Origin: a bacterium
Lineage (GTDB): Bacteria; CBDUZB01; JAGLHV01
Assembly (NCBI GenBank): GCA_023132075.1
Contig: JAGLYT010000015.1
Location: 1 to 12,714, forward strand
Length of the DNA: 12,714 nt
Direction: 5' to 3'
Below are positions 1-6,217 of the stretch, one piece after another. How positions within the stretch are numbered: the first letter of the stretch is position 1; every line of letters starts with the position of its first letter. A program made the translations under genes and the position numbers. The notes under the pieces are model-generated. The model was not told the origin of the DNA. It was given only the letters and a program-made list of their open reading frames with translations, and made no database searches.

Positions 1-828
1 TGTTTGTTGCTTTTAGGATTGACCGCCTGCAACATTTTTGAATTTTTGCATCGGCCTAAAGGTAGCACTGATGAGCATATTGCTCGGGGGGAGCGATGTT
101 TGGCAAACAAAGATTATGGCGGGGCCGTTTCAGCGTTTAGGGATGCAATGGAATGCGACCCGGGAAATTCTGATGCCCGGTATGGGTATTCTAAGGCTTA
201 TGCGAGATTATATTTGAAAAGGGATATTTTTGATTTAGCTGCGGATTTTAGTGAAGAGGAAGCAGTGGATTATTTATTCAATTTTGCTGAGGATGAAATT
301 GATTCTATTTATAATGTCTCCCATGAAGTAAGAACGGTTTTGAGCGATGTTTATTACGGCCGCTGTCACGGAACAATTCAGCGGCAAAATGTTTATATGG
401 GCTATGGAGTAAGTTGTGCTTTGGAGGCAATAACTTATGCATTGATTCAATTCAGGGGTATTATGTGGAAACTTAACGATTTAACCGGAGGGTTTACCCT
501 TGATGGTCTACATAAATTATTGGATGAGCACAGTCCTGAAGAAGCAGCAGCAATAATAAATGATATAATTGATACGGTAGAAGGATTATTACCATTAGCT
601 GCGGAAGCTTTTACGGCGGCACTGGGGGAGGAAAGTCAGGAAATAAAAGATGAGGTAAGCGAAATTTTAGAAGATATCAGTAAATATCATTGTGCCGATG
701 GAATAGATAATGACGGGGATGCGGGACATTCAATTGATGCAGGTTGGGGGAATGGAATAGATGAAGAAGCTTTGGATGGAATAGATAATGACGGAGATGG
801 GTTGGTTGACGAAGATTCTCATCTTTAA
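1..828 (+). CDS. TPR lipoprotein with C-terminal acidic DxDxDG repeats (5' truncated)
   Basis: The reading frame is open to the first base, and the visible N-terminus is only the hydrophobic end of a signal peptide followed by a lipobox, L-T-A-C (Cys is residue 9 counting from the TTG at base 4). The positively charged start of the signal peptide is missing, so the true start lies upstream. After the lipid-anchor Cys, residues about 23-70 look like a TPR unit (the ARGERCLANKDYGGAVSAF stretch and what follows). The middle is acidic and helical, unrecognised. The C-terminus (residues 230-271) has two DGIDNDGD motifs, the second continuing into GLVDED. This resembles the MopE-like putative metal-binding repeat and the DxDxDG calcium loop of thrombospondin type 3 repeats, but without the second Cys of MopE repeats. 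A periplasm-facing or surface lipoprotein is inferred. The gene for a beta-barrel protein follows after 24 bases, so the two probably work together. Function unknown. Confidence 0.8.
   Translation, partial: CLLLLGLTACNIFEFLHRPKGSTDEHIARGERCLANKDYGGAVSAFRDAMECDPGNSDARYGYSKAYARLYLKRDIFDLAADFSEEEAVDYLFNFAEDEIDSIYNVSHEVRTVLSDVYYGRCHGTIQRQNVYMGYGVSCALEAITYALIQFRGIMWKLNDLTGGFTLDGLHKLLDEHSPEEAAAIINDIIDTVEGLLPLAAEAFTAALGEESQEIKDEVSEILEDISKYHCADGIDNDGDAGHSIDAGWGNGIDEEALDGIDNDGDGLVDEDSHL
697..800 (+). repeat. Direct repeat encoding the DGIDNDGD motifs
   Basis: A block of about 25 bp at 697-721 recurs at 775-799, the copies differing mainly by G versus A in the glycine codon. A partial third copy, GGAATAGATGAAGAAG, begins at 754. 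The near-identity at DNA level suggests recent duplication inside the gene rather than only protein-level conservation. Confidence 0.7.
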
Positions 829-852
829 TTTTTAGAGAGAAAGGAGAAAGAA

Positions 853-1992
853 ATGTTTAATTATTCTAAACGATTTGGTTTGATCTTTTTATCAGTGATT
901 ATTTCCTGTCTATTAATCGTTCCTTTGTGGGCAGAGGATGAACATATTTGTGAGAGTATACGGGCGTTGGGTATGGGAGGAACAGGTCTGGGAATAGCTG
1001 ATAATGAGGATGTGCTTTTATATAATTCTGCAGGATTGAGTTATCTGGATAAATGGAAACTTTCTTATAATTTTTTAATGATTGGGTTTAATGACGATGT
1101 TTTTAAAATATATGAACTGATGATGGACGATGAAATGCAAGAAGTAATGGATGGAGATGTTTATTGGGCGGATGCCTCCGATGGATTAAAAGATGAGATT
1201 TTAAGTGATAGAAGCGGGATTATAAAGATAGGGACCAATCTCAGTTTTTTGTATCCGGGAAGTTTATTTAATTGGGGGCTGGGGTTTTATACTGCAACAA
1301 AAACCCAGATAGATATAGATATGGGCATATTTGTTCCTAAACTGGGAACGCATGGTAAAGGAGATTTGGTAGGAGTTTTTTCCTTGGGCCGTGAATTTAA
1401 TTTACCTTTTTACAAAGAGATACTTAATCCCATATCTGCCGGAATGACTATCCGGTATCTTCAACGATATAAGGTAGATGATTATCGGAGTGTGGAGGAG
1501 TTTGTTGATGTTGAATTTGATGATTTACTGCGCAGGGGTTATGGCATGGGGGTTGATTTCGGAGGGATGTACAGGATGCTGGATAAAAGATTGATCATTG
1601 CTGCTACCGCAACCGATTTTGCCGGTACAAAACTAAAATGGGATGACGGAGGTAGTTCGGTTATCAATGGTTCTTTGAATTTGGGAGTTTCTTTTGCACC
1701 TAAAAAAATTTACTACTGGAAGGATGCTTATTTTGATGTGGACAATTTGATTTTGGCTTGCGATATAATTGACATCGGGAAGAAAAAAGATTTTTATCAG
1801 AGAATTCATCTGGGATTGGAATACGATCTTTATACGTTTCTTAAATTGCGCGGTGGTTTTAATGAAGGATATCCCAGCTTTGGTCTTAAATTTGTTTTTT
1901 TGGAGTATGCTTTTTACGGAGAAGAAATCGGTAGTTATGCCGGCCAGTGGGCGGATTGGCATCATTTGATGAGTATTTCATTTAAGTTTTAA
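853..1992 (+). CDS. Outer-membrane beta-barrel protein, PorV/UPF0164/FadL-like
   Basis: The product has 379 residues. The start ATG is preceded by AAGGAG at 841-846, six bases upstream. Residues 1-27 form a signal peptide (K6/R7, hydrophobic core, then P-L-W-A before E-D), giving predicted cleavage after A27. The mature N-terminus contains ALGMGGTGLGIADNEDVLLY followed by NSAGLS (residues 38-63). This is the typical entry of barrel proteins such as PorV, UPF0164 and the FadL-like group, where a GMGG...A...D...N.AGL pattern is conserved. The rest alternates aromatic and polar residues in short strands, and the chain ends in S-F-K-F with a terminal Phe, the usual BAM recognition signal. It follows the TPR lipoprotein gene closely, so co-expression is likely. 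In Bacteroidota PorV serves type IX secretion, but no other type IX gene is visible here, so a transport or secretion role cannot be assigned. Exact family membership is uncertain. Confidence 0.75.
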   Translation: MFNYSKRFGLIFLSVIISCLLIVPLWAEDEHICESIRALGMGGTGLGIADNEDVLLYNSAGLSYLDKWKLSYNFLMIGFNDDVFKIYELMMDDEMQEVMDGDVYWADASDGLKDEILSDRSGIIKIGTNLSFLYPGSLFNWGLGFYTATKTQIDIDMGIFVPKLGTHGKGDLVGVFSLGREFNLPFYKEILNPISAGMTIRYLQRYKVDDYRSVEEFVDVEFDDLLRRGYGMGVDFGGMYRMLDKRLIIAATATDFAGTKLKWDDGGSSVINGSLNLGVSFAPKKIYYWKDAYFDVDNLILACDIIDIGKKKDFYQRIHLGLEYDLYTFLKLRGGFNEGYPSFGLKFVFLEYAFYGEEIGSYAGQWADWHHLMSISFKF

Positions 1993-2118
1993 GTTATAGA
2001 ACAACAGTCCATAGACAGAAAGTTATAAGCTGTTAGTTATGAATTATAAGTTAAAGACAAAAACAAAAAGTAGTCAAACATATTCAAAAAATACCGAAGG
2101 GTAAGTTTGTTTGTAGTC

Positions 2119-2158
2119 GCTCAATGGACTTGTACTGAGGGTAATCAAAGTATTGAGC
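2119..2158. repeat. Degenerate intergenic palindrome
   Basis: GCTCAAT at 2119-2125 is the exact reverse complement of ATTGAGC at 2152-2158, with 26 bases between. The interior word TACTGAG (2132-2138) is a partial third copy. This looks like a worn intergenic palindromic repeat; there is no T-tract to make it a terminator. Confidence 0.4.
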
Positions 2159-2254
2159 AGAAATGTTTAGAAGTCGGAATAGGGTACTTGAATAAAGTCA
2201 AAATATGTTTTTCTCTAGACGCATAATTTTACCCTGCGGGCACGTAAAAAAAAA

Positions 2255-2504
2255 TAGTCCACAGTCGATAGTCAATAGTCCATAGTCAACGGAATAAAGA
2301 CAACAGATATATGAGTTTGAAGTTTAAACTATATCGTTCAAAACACATTTTGCCTTTATTTTTTTGTTTTGTATTTTGTATTTCGAATTTGCCTGTCCTC
2401 CAGTCTGTAAGGAGGGTTTAGAATTTAGTATTTCAGATTTAGTATTTATTTATTCTTTGTCTGTTATCTATGGACTATTGACTATCGACTGTGGACTATG
2501 GACT
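2255..2504. repeat. Inverted heptad-repeat element (AGTCNNN units)
   Basis: Five consecutive 7-bp units starting with AGTC run from 2256 to 2290 (AGTCCAC, AGTCGAT, AGTCAAT, AGTCCAT, AGTCAAC). Five units ending in GACT run from 2470 to 2504 (ATGGACT, ATTGACT, ATCGACT, GTGGACT, ATGGACT). Bases 2255-2285 and 2468-2498 are perfect 31-bp reverse complements, separated by 182 bases. A second inverted match, AGACAACAGATA at 2298-2309 against TATCTGTTGTCT at 2511-2522, is interleaved with the first rather than nested. The element is therefore a mosaic of repeat units in both orientations, not one simple hairpin. No target-site duplication or transposase is visible. Confidence 0.85.
2397..2415. repeat. 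Short hairpin, CCTCC/GGAGG copy of a three-member family
   Basis: CCTCC (2397-2401), loop AGTCTGTAA, GGAGG (2411-2415). It shares the CAGT...TAAGG core with the two hairpins at 2563-2581 and 2585-2601. Its stem carries a T-A pair where those have G-C. Confidence 0.65.
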
Positions 2505-2562
2505 GTCTTTTATCTGTTGTCTGTCATCTGTGAACTATTAGTTGCTGGAGCGGAGCGACAGT

Positions 2563-2602
2563 CCGCCAGTCAGTAAGGCGGGTTCGCCAGTTTTTAAGGC
2601 GG
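2563..2602. repeat. Tandem pair of short hairpins, CCGCC/GGCGG family
   Basis: The first is CCGCC (2563-2567), loop AGTCAGTAA, GGCGG (2577-2581). The second, three bases later, is CGCC (2585-2588), loop AGTTTTTAA, GGCG (2598-2601). Both share the AGTNNNTAA loop with the hairpin at 2397-2415. They lie about 50-90 bases upstream of the coaD start and could fold in its leader if transcription begins upstream of them. Confidence 0.65.
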
Positions 2603-2652
2603 AGAGTTTTAAGTTTTAAGCTTAAAATTTTTTTAATTTGGAGTGTAATGGT

Positions 2653-3141
2653 ATGAATAGAGAAGCGGTGTATCCGGGTACTTTTGATCCGGTGACTAAT
2701 GGTCATCTGGATATAATAAAAAGAGCACTGCAAATGTTTGATCAAATAACGGTTGCGGTGGTGGATAAACCCGGTAAAGATTTACTTTTTACTACACAGG
2801 AAAGGATAAAAATGCTTCGTAAAACGGTAGGGAATTTATCCAAAGTAAGGGTTGAACGGTTTGAAGGATTGTTGGTTGATTATTTACAGCGAAGAAATAT
2901 TTTTGTAATTATTAGGGGGCTGCGGGCGGTTTCTGATTTTGAATATGAATTTCAAATTGCTTTAATGAATCGAAAATTAAATTCCGAGATAGAAAGTGTT
3001 TTTTTAATGCCCAGTCAGGAGTATACTTATTTGAGTTCCAGTCTAATAAAAGAAGTAGTTAAGTTTGGGGGAAGAATGGATGGATTGGTTCCTGGTATTA
3101 TAGAAAAAGCATTGAAAAAAAAATTTGCATTGACAAAGTAA
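2653..3141 (+). CDS. coaD: Phosphopantetheine adenylyltransferase (PPAT)
   Basis: The enzyme transfers AMP from ATP to 4'-phosphopantetheine, giving dephospho-CoA, the penultimate step of coenzyme A biosynthesis in the cytoplasm. The product has 162 residues, the usual length for bacterial CoaD. The N-terminal AVYPGTFDPVTNGHLDII holds the nucleotidyltransferase T-x-G-H motif (T10 substrate contact, N16-G17-H18). K42 sits where the conserved Lys lies. IIRGLRAVSDFEYEFQIALM (residues 86-105) supplies R88 and R91, and SVFLMPSQEYTYLSSSLIKE (115-134) holds the SSSxxKE signature. I chose ATG 2653 over the in-frame TTG at 2638 because GGAG at 2640-2643 lies nine bases upstream and CoaD proteins begin just before the A-V-Y-P-G strand. 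It is the first gene after the repeat-rich gap and may share transcripts with pilB, 78 bases on, although it has no functional link to pili. Confidence 0.96.
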   Translation: MNREAVYPGTFDPVTNGHLDIIKRALQMFDQITVAVVDKPGKDLLFTTQERIKMLRKTVGNLSKVRVERFEGLLVDYLQRRNIFVIIRGLRAVSDFEYEFQIALMNRKLNSEIESVFLMPSQEYTYLSSSLIKEVVKFGGRMDGLVPGIIEKALKKKFALTK

Positions 3142-3158
3142 TTATTTTGAGATAGATT
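3130..3158 (+). promoter_or_regulatory. Candidate sigma70-type promoter for pilB
   Basis: A perfect -35 TTGACA (3130-3135) in the end of coaD is followed after 17 bases by TAGATT (3153-3158, four of six consensus positions). Transcription would start near 3165, giving a leader of about 55 bases to pilB. A TTGACA hexamer is expected about three times per strand by chance in this window, so position and spacing carry the argument. Confidence 0.35.
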
Positions 3159-3219
3159 TATTTAAGAGAGTAAAATTGAGCTGATTTGTAATTTTAAATA
3201 AACAATCAGGAGTAGGAAA

Positions 3220-4965
3220 ATGGGAGTAAGGCAGGCAACAGTTATTAAAGAAAAGTTAGGAAATCTTTTAGTGGATGTCGGTATTATATCCAAAGAACAA
3301 CTTAAAGAAGCCAATGAGGAACAGAAAAAAACAGGGATGAAGCTGGGTAAGATTTTAACGGCGCGTGGATATATTTCCGAAGATGTTCTTTTGGCTTTTT
3401 TAGGAAAACAATTTGGTATTTCTTTTATCAGTTTAGATGAGTATGGTGATATTCCAAAAGATGTTATAAAGTCTGTTCCGGAGAGTATGGTCAAGCGTCA
3501 AATGGTAATTCCTGTTTATAAAAAAAAGAATGTATTGACTATAGCTATGGCGGATCCGATGAATGTTTTTGCAGTGGATGATTTGCGTTTAATGACTGGT
3601 TGTGATGTAAATGTAGTTATTGCTTCCGAGTCGGAAATTAAAAGTGCTATTGAAAAGTATTATGGATCATCCAGTAAAGGTTCAATGGATGACATCTTAA
3701 AAGAGATGGAAACAGGGGATGCTGATGATTTAGAAATAGTAAATGAATCAGAAGGGGAAGAGGAACTGTCTGCACTTGCTTTAGCTGCGGAAGATGCTCC
3801 TGTAGTTAAAATTGTAAATTTACTTTTGGGTGAAGCAATTAAAATGGGCGCCTCGGATATTCATATAGAACCTTACGAAAAGACTCTACGAATTCGTTAC
3901 CGGGTTGATGGAGTTTTACATCAGGCAAAAGCCCCGCCTAAAAAATTACAAAATGCAGTAGTTTCCCGTATAAAAATTATGTCCAGTCTGGATATAGCCG
4001 AAAGGCGTCTTCCCCAGGACGGACGTATTAAAATCAGGGTAAGCAATAGAGAAGTTGATTTACGTGTTTCGATTTTACCTACTGCCTTTGGGGAAAAAGT
4101 TGTTATGCGTGTTTTGGACGCGGCAGCTTTATGCTTGGACTTGACTAAATTAGGATTTGAAGAAAATACGTTAAGTGTGTACAATAAAAACATTGAAATT
4201 CCTTATGGAATTGTTTTGGTTACCGGACCTACAGGGTCGGGTAAATCAACTACCCTTTATTCTACTCTCTCTACTTTAAATTACCCGGATAAAAATATTG
4301 TTACCATTGAAGACCCTGTGGAATATGTATTGGAAGGGATTAATCAGGTGCAAGCCAAACCGGATATTGGTTTAACTTTCGCTGCAGGATTGCGTTCTTT
4401 TTTGAGACAGGATCCGGATATTATAATGGTAGGGGAAATTCGGGATACGGAAACAGCGGAAATTGCTATTAATGCTGCTTTAACCGGTCATTTGGTTTTT
4501 TCTACATTGCATACTAACGATGCACCAGGTGCTGTTACCCGATTGAATAATATGGGAATCGAACCATTTTTAACCTCTTCTACTATTATCATGGTCATTG
4601 CTCAGAGATTAGTGCGGGTGATTTGTAAGAAATGTAAGGAATCCTATGAGGTGCCTTTTGATTCTGTTTCCGGCCTTGGTGTGACGAAAGAAATGGTGGG
4701 AGGGTCAGACAAGGTTACTCTTTATAAGGGGAAAGGTTGTGATAATTGTACCAATACCGGTTATCGCGGCCGGTTAGCCTGTTATGAGGTAATGGAGATA
4801 AATGACAGGATAAGGGATTTAGTTTTAGAGCGGGCTTCTACCCATGTAGTAAAGCAAGCAGCCTGTGAGGAGGGGATGCTTACACTAAGGGAAGCGGCAG
4901 TAAAAAAATTATTATCGGGAACTACTACAGTAGAGGAAGTGATGAGAGTTACTTTCGCTGATTAG
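3220..4965 (+). CDS. pilB: Type IV pilus extension ATPase PilB with N-terminal MshEN domain
   Basis: This is the hexameric cytoplasmic ATPase that drives pilin polymerisation at the PilC platform. The product has 581 residues, typical of PilB/GspE-class ATPases. Residues 12-35 and 41-64 are two copies of the MshEN c-di-GMP-binding motif (see findings), and the rest of the N-terminal domain runs to about 150. A variable acidic linker (155-185) follows, then the N2-like domain (195-300). The C-terminal ATPase core has Walker A GPTGSGKS (336-343), Walker B DPDIIMVGEIRD (398-409) and a His box HLVFSTLHTNDA (424-435). Four Cys in two CxxC pairs (C469/C472 and C507/C510) form the zinc site characteristic of PilB/GspE and absent from PilT. 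AGGAG (3208-3212) lies seven bases before the ATG. pilT follows after 28 bases. Confidence 0.97.
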   Translation: MGVRQATVIKEKLGNLLVDVGIISKEQLKEANEEQKKTGMKLGKILTARGYISEDVLLAFLGKQFGISFISLDEYGDIPKDVIKSVPESMVKRQMVIPVYKKKNVLTIAMADPMNVFAVDDLRLMTGCDVNVVIASESEIKSAIEKYYGSSSKGSMDDILKEMETGDADDLEIVNESEGEEELSALALAAEDAPVVKIVNLLLGEAIKMGASDIHIEPYEKTLRIRYRVDGVLHQAKAPPKKLQNAVVSRIKIMSSLDIAERRLPQDGRIKIRVSNREVDLRVSILPTAFGEKVVMRVLDAAALCLDLTKLGFEENTLSVYNKNIEIPYGIVLVTGPTGSGKSTTLYSTLSTLNYPDKNIVTIEDPVEYVLEGINQVQAKPDIGLTFAAGLRSFLRQDPDIIMVGEIRDTETAEIAINAALTGHLVFSTLHTNDAPGAVTRLNNMGIEPFLTSSTIIMVIAQRLVRVICKKCKESYEVPFDSVSGLGVTKEMVGGSDKVTLYKGKGCDNCTNTGYRGRLACYEVMEINDRIRDLVLERASTHVVKQAACEEGMLTLREAAVKKLLSGTTTVEEVMRVTFAD

Positions 4966-4993
4966 TATTACTTAAAGAAAGGAGTATTGTTTT

Positions 4994-6061
4994 ATGGTTA
5001 ATATGGAGGAATTATTGCAGGTTATGGTGGAAAAAAATGCTTCGGATTTACATCTTACAGTAGGTTCACCTCCGGTTCTCAGAGTTGACGGAGAGATAAT
5101 TCCCCTTGATTATCCCAGTCTTAATCCTGATATTTGTCAAAGATTGATTTATAGTTTACTTACTGATAAACAGAAAGAGAGATTTGAAGGTCAGGATGAG
5201 CTGGATTTATCCTTTGGGATAAAAAGTATAGGCCGGATTAGAATGAATGTTTTTAGGCAACGGGGCTCTGTAGGAGCGGCTTTGCGCTCTATTCCCACTA
5301 AGATACTGTCATTTGATGAACTGGGATTACCTCCGATAGTATATGAGATAATGAAGCTTTCCAAGGGGTTGGTTTTATTGACAGGTCCCACGGGAAGTGG
5401 TAAAACGACAACTTTAGCATCAATGATTAATTATTTAAAACAACACCGCAGTCAACATATAATGACGATAGAAGATCCTATTGAGTATGTCCATCCACAT
5501 GGTAAATGTATTGTTAATCAGAGAGAAGTAGGTAGTGATACTTCTGCTTTTAATGTTGCTTTAAAATATGTTTTACGACAGGATCCGGATATTATATTAA
5601 TCGGAGAAATGAGGGATCTGGAAACAATATCAGCTGCTTTAACTATTGCTGAAACAGGACATTTAGTTTTTGCTACTTTACATACTACTGATGCCGCTCA
5701 ATCGGTTAATCGTATAATTGATGTTTTTCCTCCTCATCAACAACCCCAGATTAGGTCTCAGCTATCTTTTGTTTTACAGGCAATTTTTTCTCAACAGTTG
5801 TTATTGCATGCTAGCGGAAAAGGGCGGGTACTTGCCTGTGAAACATTGTTTGTAACCCCGGCTATTAGAAATTTGGTGCGGGAACAAAAAATAGAACAGA
5901 TTCAAATGGCTATTCAAACAGGCGGAAAATATGGAATGCAGACGATGAATGCATCTTTGTATAATTTATATATTCGTCGACAGATTAGTTATGCCAATGC
6001 ATTAGCCTCCTCATTGGATATAGGAGATTTTAAGAGATTAGTTAATAAACAAGGTGTTTGA
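4994..6061 (+). CDS. pilT: Type IV pilus retraction ATPase PilT
   Basis: This cytoplasmic hexameric ATPase powers pilus disassembly, and so twitching and DNA uptake. The product has 355 residues, the normal PilT length, and it lacks the long N-terminal domain and tetracysteine of PilB. The PAS-like N-terminal region begins LLQVMVEKNASDLHLTVGSP. Walker A is GPTGSGKT (131-138), Walker B DPDIILIGEMRD (197-208) and the His box HLVFATLHTTDA (223-234). AIRNLVRE at 290-297 is the retraction signature (AIRNLIRE in characterised PilT proteins), which separates it from other GspE relatives. GMQTMNASLYNLY (314-326) is the usual C-terminal block. AAAGGAG at 4978-4984 supports ATG 4994; the ATG at 5003 would be the alternative. 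A repeat-bearing 156-base gap separates it from pilC. Confidence 0.97.
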   Translation: MVNMEELLQVMVEKNASDLHLTVGSPPVLRVDGEIIPLDYPSLNPDICQRLIYSLLTDKQKERFEGQDELDLSFGIKSIGRIRMNVFRQRGSVGAALRSIPTKILSFDELGLPPIVYEIMKLSKGLVLLTGPTGSGKTTTLASMINYLKQHRSQHIMTIEDPIEYVHPHGKCIVNQREVGSDTSAFNVALKYVLRQDPDIILIGEMRDLETISAALTIAETGHLVFATLHTTDAAQSVNRIIDVFPPHQQPQIRSQLSFVLQAIFSQQLLLHASGKGRVLACETLFVTPAIRNLVREQKIEQIQMAIQTGGKYGMQTMNASLYNLYIRRQISYANALASSLDIGDFKRLVNKQGV

Positions 6062-6080
6062 TGAAAAGACAAAAGACAGT

Positions 6081-6167
6081 TGATAGTCCATAGATAACAG
6101 AATAAAGGCAACAGACAATTATGAGTGACGAGTTATAATTTAAAAAAAATTTGGGAGTTTGAAGTTT
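6081..6167 (+). repeat. Dispersed copy of the intergenic repeat family
   Basis: Bases 6087-6136 align with 2279-2326 with roughly four in five positions alike. Shared words are TCCATAG, GAATAAAG, CAACAGA and TATGAGT. GAGTTTGAAGTTT occurs exactly at both 2313-2325 and 6155-6167. The 9-mer AGTCCATAG sits at 6085-6093. The repeat fills much of the gap between pilT and pilC, upstream of the pilC ribosome binding site. Confidence 0.7.
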
Positions 6168-6217
6168 TATTAGAGTAGTGACACAACAATTATTTTTTTG
6201 CAGGAGGTAAATAATTC

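Larger units (their letters stand above)
1993..2652. other. Repeat-rich 660-base intergenic region
   Basis: No credible gene lies between the barrel-protein stop and coaD. The only open frame of note, 2364-2576, runs straight through the repeats, has no ribosome binding site and resembles nothing. The region holds, in order: a copy of AGTCCATAG (2006-2014) in an AT-rich stretch with several AGTTATAA-like words; a degenerate palindrome (2119-2158); the heptad array with its inverted partner (2255-2504); three short hairpins (2397-2415, 2563-2581, 2585-2601); and the AT palindrome TTTTAAGCTTAAAA at 2614-2627 just before the coaD ribosome binding site. The coaD promoter is presumably in here but I cannot pick it out. 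Confidence 0.75.

Noticed and set aside
853-933. A lipobox (I-I-S-C at residues 16-19) in the beta-barrel protein
   Set aside because: The residues after Cys19 continue the hydrophobic core, and a good signal peptidase I site (P-L-W-A before E-D) lies at residue 27, as expected for an outer-membrane barrel.
2255-2498. The 31-bp inverted repeat as an intrinsic terminator or a MITE
   Set aside because: No T-tract follows the second arm, the loop is 182 bases, and no target-site duplication is seen at the ends. A mobile origin for the wider family remains possible.
2364-2576. A 70-residue open frame in the repeat-rich gap
   Set aside because: It reads through the heptad array and hairpins, has no ribosome binding site, and its hydrophobic appearance is a by-product of the repeat sequence.
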